64,000 bases of DNA from Echinimonas agarilytica (GTDB lineage Bacteria > Pseudomonadota > Gammaproteobacteria > Enterobacterales > Neiellaceae): contig NZ_JAMQGP010000010.1 in the NCBI RefSeq assembly GCF_023703465.1, positions 1-64,000 on the forward strand. The letters are read 5' to 3'. Within the stretch, counting starts at the first letter, position 1; each line of letters opens with the position of its first letter. The notes under the pieces were generated by a model. It saw nothing but the letters and a program-made list of their open reading frames with translations, was not told the DNA's origin and made no database searches. This document shows positions 52,013 to 62,485 of this stretch, piece after piece. The position numbers and the translations under genes are program-made.

Positions 52013-53293
52013 TTACTTGCTGCTAGATACGAACTCTGGGTATGCTTCCATACCGCAATCTGTAACGTCAGTACCAGCGTACTCTTCCTCTTCAGAGACA
52101 CGGATACCCATGACTGCTTTGAGAATTCCCCAAACGATTAAGCTTGTTACGAATACCCATACGAAGATAGTTAATGCACCAACCAGTTGGCCCATGAACG
52201 TTGCGTCAGAATCAGACAGAAGTACCGCGAATATACCCCACAGACCAACTACACCGTGGACAGAGATAGCACCCACTGGATCATCAATTTTAACTTTATC
52301 CAAAGCCAAGATTGAGAACACTACAATCACACCACCAGCAGCACCAATCAATGTTGCTAATAGTGGAGTTGGGTCAGCAGGCTCTGCTGTAATTGCTACC
52401 AAACCAGCCAATGCGCCGTTGAGGATCATCGTCAAATCAGCTTTCTTGAATAAGATTTTAGCAACGATGAGTGCAGCAATCGCACCACCAGCAGCCGCAG
52501 CATTTGTGTTCAAGAATACGTTAGCAACTTCGTTTGCTACCGCAATACCACCCAATTTAAGAGTAGAACCGCCGTTGAAACCGAACCAACCCATCCATAG
52601 GATGAAGGTACCTAACGCTGCCAATGGCAAGTTCGCACCAGGAATCGCTTTCACTTCACCGTTAGGACCGTACTTACCTTTACGAGCACCCAACAACAAT
52701 ACGCCAGCAAGAGCAGCCGCTGCACCAGCCATGTGAACAATACCTGAACCGGCATAGTCACTGTAGCTCAATTCATACAGACCAAATACGCTGTCGCCGT
52801 TCCAAGTCCAAGAACCTTCCATTGGATAGATGAAACCAGTCAGTACCACTGCGAATGCTAAGAAAGCGAATAATTTCATACGCTCAGCAACCGCACCCGA
52901 TACGATAGACATTGCTGTTGCAACGAATACAACTTGGAAGAAGAAGTCTGATGCACCAGCGTATTCGCCCATGTCACCAAAACCAGACTCTTTAGATGCG
53001 TCAAGAACCGATGCAATCGCTGCGTCGTCCATGCCAGCAACAGTTGTGATACCTGATAAGAAGTATCCACCGTCATACATAATTTCGTAACCACATACTA
53101 AGTACATGGTACAAGCGATAGCAAACAAGGCTACGTTTTTAGTTAGAATTTCAGTTGTGTTCTTAGCGCGAACCAAGCCAGCTTCCAGCATTGCGAAACC
53201 AGCGGCCATCCACATAACTAATGCGCCACAGACTAAGAAGTAAAAAGTGTCGATTGCGTATTGCAATTCGAAGATGTAATTAAGATTGTCCAT
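52013..53293 (-). CDS. amtB: Ammonium transporter AmtB
   Basis: 426 residues with about eleven membrane helices; conducts ammonium across the inner membrane. Pore features are visible: AGSGIVHMAGAAAALAGVLLLG with the first pore His, SVHGVVGLWGIFAVL with the second, and WFGFNGGS. Unusually the N-terminus (MDNLNYIFELQYAIDTFYFL) has no Sec signal peptide, common in non-enteric AmtB. Follows glnK by 40 bases. Confidence 0.96.
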   Translation of the reverse strand: MDNLNYIFELQYAIDTFYFLVCGALVMWMAAGFAMLEAGLVRAKNTTEILTKNVALFAIACTMYLVCGYEIMYDGGYFLSGITTVAGMDDAAIASVLDASKESGFGDMGEYAGASDFFFQVVFVATAMSIVSGAVAERMKLFAFLAFAVVLTGFIYPMEGSWTWNGDSVFGLYELSYSDYAGSGIVHMAGAAAALAGVLLLGARKGKYGPNGEVKAIPGANLPLAALGTFILWMGWFGFNGGSTLKLGGIAVANEVANVFLNTNAAAAGGAIAALIVAKILFKKADLTMILNGALAGLVAITAEPADPTPLLATLIGAAGGVIVVFSILALDKVKIDDPVGAISVHGVVGLWGIFAVLLSDSDATFMGQLVGALTIFVWVFVTSLIVWGILKAVMGIRVSEEEEYAGTDVTDCGMEAYPEFVSSSK

Positions 53294-53333
53294 TATTTTC
53301 TCCCGGATGTGTCAGACAGTGAAAACCAAACTC

Positions 53334-53693
<360 letters not shown>

Positions 53694-53712
53694 TTATAAT
53701 CGAAGGATTATT

Positions 53713-53728
53713 AACAAACATCATGCCA
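53713..53728 (-). promoter_or_regulatory. Candidate sigma-54 promoter of glnK-amtB
   Basis: On the minus strand TGGCATGATGTTTGTT fits the -24/-12 pattern TGGCAC-N5-TTGCT, with GG and the downstream GT/GC element ten bases apart. It lies 40 bases before the glnK ATG. In enterics glnK-amtB is sigma-54 and NtrC dependent. Confidence 0.6.
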
Positions 53729-53875
53729 AGGAGAATTTAAACAATAAAAATCAATAGGATAGATTCAAATAGAAAGGTTTTATTAATAATTTGTAACAGT
53801 GATGCACAAATTTGATCAGCTCCAATGGATCAAAGTAGTGCAAGTTACAAGTTGCATCACATAAAAGTTACATGC

Positions 53876-53892
53876 AGCACCATTGCAGTGCA
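53876..53892 (-). promoter_or_regulatory. Candidate NtrC-binding site upstream of glnK
   Basis: TGCACTGCAATGGTGCT on the minus strand matches the NtrC consensus TGCACC-N5-GGTGCA closely and lies about 150 bases upstream of the sigma-54-like promoter, normal for an enhancer site. Confidence 0.6.
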
Positions 53893-53894
53893 GC

Positions 53895-54248
53895 TTAAGG
53901 AAATAGGTGTTCTACCCATGCCTCGAGTAACTGTAAGAAATCTTCTATACCGGCATCCGCTTCGAGCGCCTCACCGTCAAGTTTTAAGCCATTCCCATCA
54001 TCTTCGTAATCTTCAAATAAGCTGTGATGTTTCACAGAAATAGAATCATTATCTTTCGTTAATCGCCATTCATCACCATCTTCAAACCATTCATCTGGCC
54101 CTGACTTTAGGCGTTCAATTAAAGACTCTATATACGTCACTTCCGCTTCAAGTTCGTAACTTAACCATGCACCAAAGGCTTCATGAGGATGAGTCACTCT
54201 TGCTAGAGTTCTCAATTCACTGGGGTCGAAGAAAAATTCAAAGTCCAT
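53895..54248 (-). CDS. yacL: YacL (UPF0231) family protein
   Basis: A 117-residue acidic protein of unknown function that starts MDFEFFFD like E. coli YacL (MDYEF); ATG at 54248 is therefore preferred to GTG at 54257. GDEWRLTKDNDSISV and EDFLQLLEAW match the family pattern. In enterics yacL sits right after acnB; here msrPQ and a GGDEF gene lie between them. Confidence 0.8.
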   Translation of the reverse strand: MDFEFFFDPSELRTLARVTHPHEAFGAWLSYELEAEVTYIESLIERLKSGPDEWFEDGDEWRLTKDNDSISVKHHSLFEDYEDDGNGLKLDGEALEADAGIEDFLQLLEAWVEHLFP

Positions 54249-54364
54249 GGTGTTCACATCGGTTTAGTTCACATAATTATAATAATAGCGCATCCTGAAA
54301 CGAGATTTTTTCGTTTAACACACGGTCTAATGCTTTGTGGGTATAAAAAGATGGAGTGTATGGA

Positions 54365-55327
54365 ATGAAACGTGTTCGATTTAATCATTACTCGTTACCT
54401 GAGCATCAGGTAACATCAGAATCTTTGTACCTAAACCGGCGCCAACTCATTACCAGCGCCAGTGTCTTAACTGCTGCGGCAATGCTCCCAAATAGTGGCC
54501 ATGCAGCCACTCAAAGTCGACTTAAGTTTATTAAAGACGACTCAGCTCTGGCCGTGACACCAGAAGCCAAAGCGACCACGTACAATAATTTTTATGAATT
54601 TGGCACGGGCAAAGACGACCCCGCGGATAATGCCCAAGATTTCAAAACTACACCTTGGTCAATCAAGGTTTCTGGCCATGCGGAAAACACAGGCACGTTC
54701 CATTTGGAAGATATTCTGAAGTGGAACCCGCTTGAAGAGCGCGTGTACCGCCTGCGCTGTGTAGAGGCTTGGTCTATGGTAATTCCTTGGATAGGGTTTC
54801 CATTGGCTGAAATGATCAAACGCTTCTCCCCCACCAGTGACGCTAAATATGTGGCATTTCAAACGCTCCATGATCCAAAGCAGATGCCGGGACAACGGAA
54901 TCGTTTAATGGGAGGCGGCATCAATTATCCTTATGTGGAAGGTTTAACTATTGAAGAAGCCATGAACCCACTCACATTAATTGCGGTAGGAATGTATGGA
55001 AAGACTATCCCACCTCAGAATGGTGCGCCTGTTCGACTCGTTTTGCCGTGGAAATATGGCTTCAAAAGTATCAAGTCGATCGTGTCAATTCGTTTCACAA
55101 GCGAGCAACCAGAAACGACATGGAATCAATTAGCCCCTAGCGAATACGGCTTTTATGCCAACGTAAATCCGGAGGTGGCTCACCCTCGATGGAGTCAAGC
55201 CAGCGAGCGCATTATTGGTACCGGAGGCATTTTTGGTCAGAAGCGTCGCGATACCGAAATTTACAACGGATATGCCGACCAAGTTGCACATATGTACACC
55301 CAACTCGGCAAGAAGCAGTTTTATTAA
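54365..55327 (+). CDS. msrP: Periplasmic methionine sulfoxide reductase, molybdopterin subunit
   Basis: A 320-residue Tat-exported enzyme (NRRQLITSAS twin-arginine signal, residues about 24-33) that repairs oxidised Met in envelope proteins. The Mo-binding Cys is in YRLRCVEAWSMVIPW; PGQRN and LPWKYGFKSIKSIV are family motifs. ATG at 54365 has GGAG 8 bases upstream; a GTG at 54356 is less likely. The stop overlaps the msrQ start (TAATG). Confidence 0.95.
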   Translation: MKRVRFNHYSLPEHQVTSESLYLNRRQLITSASVLTAAAMLPNSGHAATQSRLKFIKDDSALAVTPEAKATTYNNFYEFGTGKDDPADNAQDFKTTPWSIKVSGHAENTGTFHLEDILKWNPLEERVYRLRCVEAWSMVIPWIGFPLAEMIKRFSPTSDAKYVAFQTLHDPKQMPGQRNRLMGGGINYPYVEGLTIEEAMNPLTLIAVGMYGKTIPPQNGAPVRLVLPWKYGFKSIKSIVSIRFTSEQPETTWNQLAPSEYGFYANVNPEVAHPRWSQASERIIGTGGIFGQKRRDTEIYNGYADQVAHMYTQLGKKQFY

Positions 55328-55968
55328 TGGCCCTGATTCGTAGCAAAAATCACCTTCTAGTCATTAAGTTGCTATTGCATGTGACCTGTTTAACACCAGC
55401 CGTGTGGATGTTTTGGCTTGGCGCAACCGATATGCTCGGAGCCGATCCAGTCAAAGCACTCATTCATTTTTATGGTATTGGGTCGATTCATTGTTTGTTT
55501 GCAACTTTAGCCGTTTCTCCCGCTATTCGTTGGACGAAAACCCCAGCGTTGTTGCAGGTACGACGCATGCTTGGCTTATATGCGGCGTTTTACGCATCCA
55601 TGCACATCATTTGCTTTGTGGTGTTTGAATGGCAATTGCAATGGCTTGAAATTGGAAAAGAGATCATCAAGCGTCCATACATTACTGTAGGCATGGTGAC
55701 GTGGGTACTGCTGGCCATACTAAGCTTTACATCGTTCAAACGCGCTCAGCGCGCATTAGGTAAGCGTTGGGGGCAAGTTCATGCCTTAGTTTATCCTTTG
55801 TTAGTATTGGCATTGGTGCATTTTTACTGGTCGCAAAAAAGCCCTTTAAACGAGGCTATCTTATATGGCATGTTGGGTGTCTCACTTCTTGCATGGCGAC
55901 AAAATAAATTGTTCATTTGGTTTGAATTTTTCAGATCTAGCAAACACACTAAAACCATGCATAGATGA
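55327..55968 (+). CDS. msrQ: MsrQ heme-binding membrane subunit of MsrPQ
   Basis: A 213-residue protein with about six membrane helices that passes quinol electrons to MsrP. The start at 55327 overlaps the msrP stop by one base. Heme-ligand histidines lie in ASMHIICFVVFEW and VHALVYPLLVLALVHFYW, and W-G-Q-V-H-A-L is the family motif. Confidence 0.93.
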   Translation: MALIRSKNHLLVIKLLLHVTCLTPAVWMFWLGATDMLGADPVKALIHFYGIGSIHCLFATLAVSPAIRWTKTPALLQVRRMLGLYAAFYASMHIICFVVFEWQLQWLEIGKEIIKRPYITVGMVTWVLLAILSFTSFKRAQRALGKRWGQVHALVYPLLVLALVHFYWSQKSPLNEAILYGMLGVSLLAWRQNKLFIWFEFFRSSKHTKTMHR

Positions 55969-55983
55969 ATAAAGGGCTCTCCA

Positions 55984-57459
55984 TTGCCATATCAAACGGC
56001 AACCTCGCCTACAGTGTCGAAGAAGAAATATTGGCAATTCCAATTAGTCATTGGTTTTTTATGGCTATGCGTAGCAGTGATCACTGTCTATTTCCGGTCG
56101 ACCGACTTTGTCACGGTCGCATTCATTCCGGCAGCATTTAGTTTTTCGCTGGTGACCTGCTTTGGTCGCCAAGCCCTTCCCGGTATTATCGTGGGGTCAA
56201 TGTTTGCATCCATGTTTGCTCTGATTCATGTCGTGGAGCCAACAGAAGATGCTTTTTATTTCTTACCTCAAATCATTCTCTATTCCGTCACTCATGCATT
56301 ATGCTTTTACATGGCTCATCTTGGGCTTGTGCGATACACCAAAGGGTCACTCAAACTAGATCAACCCAAGCACGTATTTGCTTTGGTGTACGCGACAATG
56401 GCGACATCGGTGATCTCCACAACCATTGCCACTTTAGTTTATTTCTTAATTGATTTAGACATTGCTCAACTTTTAATCGATTTGTTTTTATTACGCTGGA
56501 TGTCTAACATCACCGGCACCCTATGTTTCACCTTAACGTTCATGACGGCATTCTCTTATTTTCGTTGCGAACAATTCTTTGACCACGCATATATTGATAT
56601 TGCATATCTCAGAAACAATTTAAATATTGATTCGAGATTGCTCAAAATTACACTGCTATTTACCAGTACTATCATCGCCCTCGAAATAGCAGGCTTCTAC
56701 ATAGAAACCGATCACGCAGTTATCGGATGGATGGGTATTGTAGCGACGCTTTGCTTTGCCCATGTCGCGATCAAACTAGGCCCGAGTGCACTGGCTATCA
56801 TCATCTCCACATTTGCCTTATTACTCATTGTAAGCGCCTCATCACTTTGGGGCGTCTACACTGTTTCTGAAGTTCAAATGTTGCTGCCAACACTTTCAAT
56901 TGCCGGCATTTTGATCCTCGCTCTCACCGGTTCAATCGGCAATAACCGCCACTTGAATACCTTAGCTCACACAGATGAACTCACTGGAATAGCAAACAGG
57001 CGCAAGTGGATTTCACACGCCTCACAAGAGTTTTTGCGTTCAAAAAGATATGACCGAATGATGAGTATCATCCTCATCGATCTTGATTTCTTTAAACGCA
57101 TCAATGATGAATACGGTCATGATGGCGGTGATTTGATATTGCAGCGCTCAGCCAAAATATTCTGTAATCAGCTCAGAGATGAAGCTTTGGTTTGCCGCTA
57201 TGGCGGTGAAGAGTTTGCAGTGATTGTGCCGGAATGCTCGGCGCAACATGCAGCGATTGTGGCCGAACGCATGCGTGAATCATTGTCCAGAAGTACAGTG
57301 GAATACAATAATAAAACACTTAAAGTCTCAGCAAGTTTTGGCGTTGCAGAAATACAACACACTCACGCTAAGTTGGAATCTCTCATTAAAGATGCCGATG
57401 AAGCACTCTATCAGGCCAAACACAATGGAAGAAATCAAGTGATGATCAAACCGGCTTAA
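55984..57459 (+). CDS. MASE1-type membrane diguanylate cyclase
   Basis: A 491-residue protein: eight or so membrane helices in the N-terminal 320 residues, of MASE1-like type (VTVAFIPAAFSFSLVTCFG, RWMSNITGTLCFTL), then a GGDEF domain (about 330-491) with the active site CRYGGEEFAV. The RxxD inhibitory site five residues before GGEEF reads RDEA, so product inhibition is probably lost. Starts with TTG at 55984 just after msrQ. Makes c-di-GMP in response to an unknown signal. Confidence 0.88.
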   Translation: MPYQTATSPTVSKKKYWQFQLVIGFLWLCVAVITVYFRSTDFVTVAFIPAAFSFSLVTCFGRQALPGIIVGSMFASMFALIHVVEPTEDAFYFLPQIILYSVTHALCFYMAHLGLVRYTKGSLKLDQPKHVFALVYATMATSVISTTIATLVYFLIDLDIAQLLIDLFLLRWMSNITGTLCFTLTFMTAFSYFRCEQFFDHAYIDIAYLRNNLNIDSRLLKITLLFTSTIIALEIAGFYIETDHAVIGWMGIVATLCFAHVAIKLGPSALAIIISTFALLLIVSASSLWGVYTVSEVQMLLPTLSIAGILILALTGSIGNNRHLNTLAHTDELTGIANRRKWISHASQEFLRSKRYDRMMSIILIDLDFFKRINDEYGHDGGDLILQRSAKIFCNQLRDEALVCRYGGEEFAVIVPECSAQHAAIVAERMRESLSRSTVEYNNKTLKVSASFGVAEIQHTHAKLESLIKDADEALYQAKHNGRNQVMIKPA

Positions 57460-57484
57460 GCACTTAATTCCAACGTCTAAACGC

Positions 57485-57514
57485 AAAAAAGCCAGCATTA
57501 TGCTGGCTTTTTTA
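57485..57514. terminator. Bidirectional terminator between the GGDEF gene and acnB
   Basis: AAAAAAGCCAGCA / TGCTGGCTTTTTT with a two-base loop centre, an almost perfect hairpin with A and T runs on both sides of two convergent genes. Confidence 0.85.
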
Positions 57515-57535
57515 ATCATGCGTGTTTAGCCCAAT

Positions 57536-60136
57536 TTAGACTTCCGCAGTTTGGAAAATAACCTCGTCGGCTTTCTTCGTATACTCAGGCATCTTATGGA
57601 AATTCAAATAGCGATAGGTATCCGCTGCATCTGCACTGATTGTATCGGCGTATTGCATGTACTCATCTTTATTTGGAATTTTACCAATAATTGACGCCAC
57701 AGCCGCCAATTCAGCAGAGGCTAAGTAAACGTTAGCGCCCGTGCCTAAACGGTTGGGGAAGTTACGCGTAGAAGTTGAAACCACCGTAGCTGCATCTGCA
57801 ACACGCGCTTGGTTACCCATACACAACGAACAACCTGGAGACTCAGTTCGAGCACCCACTTTACCATAAATGCTGTAGTAGCCTTCATCAGTGAGCTGTG
57901 CAGCGTCCATCTTGGTTGGTGGAGCAACCCACAACCGTGTTGGCAACTGACCTTGGAACTTCTGCAACAGTTTACCTGCGGCACGGAAGTGACCAATATT
58001 AGTCATACACGAACCAATGAACACTTCATCGATACCTACGCCTGCAACGTCTGACAATGTCTTCGCGTCATCAGGATCGTTTGGACAACATAAAATAGGC
58101 TCATTGATATCGGCTAAGTCAATTTCGATGACTTCAGCATATTCCGCATCGGCATCAGCTTCCATCAACTCAGGGTTCGCCAACCAGTCTTGCATCGCTT
58201 GAATACGGCGCTCAATAGTACGGCGATCGCCATAGCCTTCTGAGATCATCCACTTCAACATCACGATGTTAGAGTTAAGGTATTCTTTAATTGGCGCTTC
58301 ATCTAGCTTGATCGTACAACCTGCCGCTGAACGTTCGGCTGATGCATCTGACAATTCAAACGCTTGCTCAACAGATAATGTTTCAAGACCTTCAATCTCA
58401 AGTACACGACCCGAGAAGGCATTTTTCTTACCTGCTTTTTCCACTGTGAGTAAGCCAGCTTTGATGGCGTACAGAGGAATAGCATGTACCAAATCACGTA
58501 AGGTAATGCCTGGCTTCATCTCGCCTTTAAAGCGAACCAGAATTGATTCAGGCATGTCTAATGGCATAACGCCTGTAGCCGCAGCAAATGCAACCAAACC
58601 TGAACCCGCAGGGAATGAGATGCCCAGAGGGAAACGCGTATGAGAGTCACCGCCTGTACCCACTGTGTCTGGTAACAACATGCGGTTGAGCCAGCTGTGA
58701 ATTACACCATCGCCTGGACGCAATGACACGCCACCACGGTTCATGATGAAATCAGGAAGCGTGTGATGCGTTTCAACATCAACCGGTTTTGGATAAGCAG
58801 ACGTGTGACAGAAAGACTGCATGGTCAAATCAGCAGAGAAACCGAGACACGCCAAATCTTTCAATTCATCACGCGTCATTGGGCCAGTTGTATCTTGCGA
58901 GCCCACAGTTGTCATTTTAGGTTCGCAGTATTGGTTCGGACGAACACCTGCTACGCCGCACGCTTTACCGACCATTTTCTGGGCAAGGGTATACCCTTTT
59001 GCAGAATCTTCAACAGAAGCAGGACGGCGAAATACGTCACTTACCGGTAAGCTCAAAGACTCACGCGCACGGTCCGTGAGGCCACGGCCGATGATCAAAG
59101 GAATACGGCCACCGGCACGTACTTCATCAATCAACACATCCGTCTTCAACCCAAACGTTGAAATGACTTCGTCAGTGCCGTGCTTACACACTTTGCCTTC
59201 AAATGGGTAAACATCAATCACATCACCCATGTTCAACGATGTCACATCGACTTCGATAGGCAACGCGCCTGAATCTTCCATTGTGTTGAAGAAAATAGGT
59301 GCAATCTTGCCGCCTAAAACAAAGCCGCCAGTGCGCTTGTTAGGCACGTATGGAATGTCATCACCGAAGAACCACAACACCGAGTTGGTAGCCGACTTAC
59401 GTGATGAACCAGTCCCTACAACATCACCGACATATGCAACAGGGAAACCTTTGGCTTTCACTTCTTCAATTTGAGCTAGCGGACCAATTTCACCGGCTTT
59501 TTGAGGAACGATACCGTCGCGCTCATTCTTTAACATGGCCAAAGCATGTACTGGAATATCTGGACGAGACCAAGCATCAGGAGCTGGCGACAAGTCATCG
59601 GTATTGGTTTCACCGGTCACCTTAAATACCGTCAAGGTGATTTTTTCTTGCAATGCGGGCTTGCTCAAGAACCATTCTGCGTCGGCCCAAGATTGCAGCA
59701 CTTGCGCTGCAAATGCGTTACCAGCTTTGGCTTTTTCTTCAACGTCATAGAATGCATCAAACATTAACAATGTATGAGACAGTGCTTTCACCGCAATAGG
59801 GGCAAGGGTATCAACATCCAACAACTCAACCAAAGGCGCGATGTTATAACCGCCCTGCATTGTTCCCAACCATTCAGTGGCAACTTCAGGCGATAGGATT
59901 GTCGATGACACTTCGCCTTTTGCGATAGCAGCCAAGAAGCCTGCTTTAACATAAGCAGCTTCATCCACACCTGGAGGCACGCGTTGTGAAAGAAGTTCAA
60001 GCAAGAAGTCTTCTTCACCTGCAGGTGGATTTTTAATTAATTCAATTAATTCAGCAGTTTGTTCTGCATTAAGTGGTTTTGCAACCACTCCTTCTGAAGC
60101 ACGTTGTTCAACGTGTTTGCGATAATCGTTAAGCAC
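57536..60136 (-). CDS. acnB: Aconitate hydratase B
   Basis: TCA-cycle [4Fe-4S] enzyme, 866 residues (E. coli 865). HEAT-like N-terminal domain (1-160), swivel domain with [20 protein letters not shown], then the catalytic domains with cluster Cys in [13 protein letters not shown] and [14 protein letters not shown]. Single gene, divergent from the REC-CheC gene. Confidence 0.98.
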   Translation of the reverse strand: MLNDYRKHVEQRASEGVVAKPLNAEQTAELIELIKNPPAGEEDFLLELLSQRVPPGVDEAAYVKAGFLAAIAKGEVSSTILSPEVATEWLGTMQGGYNIAPLVELLDVDTLAPIAVKALSHTLLMFDAFYDVEEKAKAGNAFAAQVLQSWADAEWFLSKPALQEKITLTVFKVTGETNTDDLSPAPDAWSRPDIPVHALAMLKNERDGIVPQKAGEIGPLAQIEEVKAKGFPVAYVGDVVGTGSSRKSATNSVLWFFGDDIPYVPNKRTGGFVLGGKIAPIFFNTMEDSGALPIEVDVTSLNMGDVIDVYPFEGKVCKHGTDEVISTFGLKTDVLIDEVRAGGRIPLIIGRGLTDRARESLSLPVSDVFRRPASVEDSAKGYTLAQKMVGKACGVAGVRPNQYCEPKMTTVGSQDTTGPMTRDELKDLACLGFSADLTMQSFCHTSAYPKPVDVETHHTLPDFIMNRGGVSLRPGDGVIHSWLNRMLLPDTVGTGGDSHTRFPLGISFPAGSGLVAFAAATGVMPLDMPESILVRFKGEMKPGITLRDLVHAIPLYAIKAGLLTVEKAGKKNAFSGRVLEIEGLETLSVEQAFELSDASAERSAAGCTIKLDEAPIKEYLNSNIVMLKWMISEGYGDRRTIERRIQAMQDWLANPELMEADADAEYAEVIEIDLADINEPILCCPNDPDDAKTLSDVAGVGIDEVFIGSCMTNIGHFRAAGKLLQKFQGQLPTRLWVAPPTKMDAAQLTDEGYYSIYGKVGARTESPGCSLCMGNQARVADAATVVSTSTRNFPNRLGTGANVYLASAELAAVASIIGKIPNKDEYMQYADTISADAADTYRYLNFHKMPEYTKKADEVIFQTAEV

Positions 60137-60421
60137 AGTAATTTCCTCTCGTCAGTGGGAGCCTTGTGCATCAAGTACAAAGGTAAGGCATTGGGTTTTA
60201 GTATAGATTTTTGCCCACAGAATAAGCCGCGCCATTATATATACAATGCCCAGTAAAGGCCAATTAGACCAAAGGCGAACCCTGTGCAGCGAAGTTGTGA
60301 AAAGATAGTAGATCATTAAAACCCCAAAAATTAGGAATTGATCAACCATTAAAGTCGAAACATGACACTCCCTTGATGTACAATTAACCAGTTAATTCGC
60401 CCTAAAAGATTTGAATAGTCC
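60137..60421. other. Intergenic region between acnB and the REC-CheC gene
   Basis: 285 bases that must carry the two divergent promoters. No gene, repeat or operator that I can support is visible. Confidence 0.6.
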
Positions 60422-61423
60422 GTGGTTAAAACCGTTCTGATATGCGACGACTCTGCGCTAGCGCGTAAACAAATGAATCGCAGCCTACCCGAAGATTGGG
60501 ATGTAGAAGTTCTTTTTGCCAAAGATGGACAAGAAGGCTTCACCCTATGCCAAACCGAACAAGTGGATCTGATGTTTCTGGATCTCACCATGCCCGTAAT
60601 GGACGGCTATCAAGTACTTGAGAAACTTCAACATCAAAGCAAACGGCCAGATGTTGTAGTGGTCTCGGGCGATATTCAAACTAAAGCACTTGAACGCGTC
60701 ACCGCAATGGGAGCCGCTGAGTTTTTGCGTAAACCAGCTTCTCGTCAAGAGATTCGACACATTCTCGAGCGCCATGGCTGGTATGTGCCAAAACCTGAAC
60801 GGACTACGCCCAATGAATTAGACGCGGTTGAAGTGTCTGAAATGGACGCTTATCGGGAGCTAGCAAACGTTGCAATGGGTCGCGCTGGCAGTTTGTTAGC
60901 AGAAGTACTTGATGTATTCGTCAAGCTTCCAATTCCCAACGTGAACGTATTGGAAAGTTCAGAGCTACACATGGCACTTCAAGCGGTGGATGAGTACAGC
61001 GACTTATCTGCGGTGTGTCAGGGCTTTATTGGCGACGGAGTCTCAGGCGAAGCATTCTTGTTGTTTGATGATACTAAATTTGATGACATGGCTAAGTTGC
61101 TTGGCCACGAAGCCAACTTAGATAATCAAGCCGAAATTGAAGTCCTGATGGATTTATCCAATATCCTGATTGGCGCTTGCCTTAAAGGCATTGCTGAAAT
61201 GCTACATATCCATTTCAGTCAAGGACACCCTGTCGTGTTGGGGCAACACTGCCGAGTCATCGACTTGATCGCTGCAAACCAAAACCGGTGGCAGAAAAAC
61301 CTCGCCATCGAAATCAACTATTGCGTAGAAGAGCACGATATCAACTGTGATCTACTCCTTGTATTCACCGAAGAGTCGCTTCATGTACTCAGCGAAAATA
61401 TTAAATACCTAGTCGAGGGATAG
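60422..61423 (+). CDS. Receiver-CheC phosphatase protein
   Basis: A 333-residue cytoplasmic protein. Residues 1-120 form a receiver domain with acidic pocket ICDDSAL, acceptor Asp in MFLDLTMPVMDG and Lys in RKPASR. The rest (about 140-333) is CheC-like with two helices of the phosphatase motif type: ELANVAMGRAGSLLAEVL and EVLMDLSNILIGACL (acidic-x3-Asn pairs). Such proteins dephosphorylate CheY-type regulators. Starts with GTG at 60422; four bases separate it from the GGDEF gene. Confidence 0.87.
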   Translation: MVKTVLICDDSALARKQMNRSLPEDWDVEVLFAKDGQEGFTLCQTEQVDLMFLDLTMPVMDGYQVLEKLQHQSKRPDVVVVSGDIQTKALERVTAMGAAEFLRKPASRQEIRHILERHGWYVPKPERTTPNELDAVEVSEMDAYRELANVAMGRAGSLLAEVLDVFVKLPIPNVNVLESSELHMALQAVDEYSDLSAVCQGFIGDGVSGEAFLLFDDTKFDDMAKLLGHEANLDNQAEIEVLMDLSNILIGACLKGIAEMLHIHFSQGHPVVLGQHCRVIDLIAANQNRWQKNLAIEINYCVEEHDINCDLLLVFTEESLHVLSENIKYLVEG

Positions 61424-61427
61424 TTAC

Positions 61428-62405
61428 ATGGCTGCAATGAGTAATGATTTCCTTGAAATGCACTGGATGGTCACGATGATCCACCACATCGATGTGGGTT
61501 TAGTCGTGCTCGACAAGGACTATCGAGTTCAGGTATGGAATGGCTTCATGAAAAACCACAGCGGACTGACGCCCGATCAGGTTCGTAACCGAGAAATTTT
61601 TCGCTTGTTCCCAGATATTCCCGAACGCTGGTTTCGGCAGAAACTCGATAGTGCTCGGCTATTAAAAAATCGTTCGTTCACCACTTGGGAACAACGTCCT
61701 TACGTATTTCGTTTTCAAAACTACCGCCCAATTACCGGCTCATCGGCCTTTATGTATCAAAACATGACCGTCTGCCCACTTGAGTCGATCAAGGGAGAAA
61801 TTGACCATATTGCGCTCATTATTTACGACGTCACCGACGAGGCTGTGAATAAAATTGAGCAAAAACTTGCGAATGCCCGCTTAGAAGAAATCAGTCGAAC
61901 CGATTCCATCACTCAACTATTTAACCGTGGGCATTGGGAAGAACGCCTGCGTCATGAGTTCGCTCGTATGCAGCGAAGCAAACAGCCGAGCACGCTGGTA
62001 ATGATCGACATTGATCATTTTAAAGCAGTCAACGACCAATACGGCCATGTTGCAGGCGATGAAGTGATTCGAGAAGTCGCTCGTCGCTTGAAGCGCACCA
62101 AACGCAATGTAGATATCGCAGGCCGGTTCGGCGGCGAAGAGTTCTCTATTTTATTACTCGATACTCAGCCTGACCAAGCACTTTACTTTGCCGAGCGTTT
62201 GCGCAAAGCGGTGGCCAAAACGCCCATCGAATTTGAAGATCATGCTATTAGCGTCACCGTCAGTATTGGGATCTCGCAAAACCATCCTGAAATCAATAGT
62301 CCATTGGCTTGGGTAGAACGAGCTGATGCCGCTTTGTATGAATCAAAGAAAAATGGCAGAAATCAGGTCACGTTTAGCCCAGACGGAATGCATATGGACG
62401 GCTAG
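61428..62405 (+). CDS. PAS-GGDEF diguanylate cyclase
   Basis: A 325-residue soluble protein: PAS-like sensor about 10-140 (VGLVVLDKDYRVQVWNGFM), then GGDEF about 160-325 with GRFGGEEFSILLLD. The RxxD inhibitory site (RNVD) five residues upstream is intact. Coupled to the REC-CheC gene, so chemotaxis-like phosphorylation state and c-di-GMP output are probably connected. Confidence 0.9.
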   Translation: MAAMSNDFLEMHWMVTMIHHIDVGLVVLDKDYRVQVWNGFMKNHSGLTPDQVRNREIFRLFPDIPERWFRQKLDSARLLKNRSFTTWEQRPYVFRFQNYRPITGSSAFMYQNMTVCPLESIKGEIDHIALIIYDVTDEAVNKIEQKLANARLEEISRTDSITQLFNRGHWEERLRHEFARMQRSKQPSTLVMIDIDHFKAVNDQYGHVAGDEVIREVARRLKRTKRNVDIAGRFGGEEFSILLLDTQPDQALYFAERLRKAVAKTPIEFEDHAISVTVSIGISQNHPEINSPLAWVERADAALYESKKNGRNQVTFSPDGMHMDG

Positions 62406-62423
62406 CCCGTTCACATTCAGGCA

Positions 62424-62455
62424 CAAAAAAGGCGACTATTGAGTCGCCTTTTTAT
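62424..62455. terminator. Bidirectional terminator after the PAS-GGDEF gene
   Basis: AAAAAAGGCGACT / AGTCGCCTTTTT with a 5-base loop between the convergent GGDEF and DUF3014 genes. Confidence 0.8.
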
Positions 62456-62485
62456 CAAATAGGTGTCGCTGAATCCAAGCTTTAC

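Noticed and set aside
52002-52736. 244-residue plus-strand frame opposite amtB
   Set aside because: Antisense shadow of AmtB; Ala/Pro/Thr-rich composition from the reversed codons.
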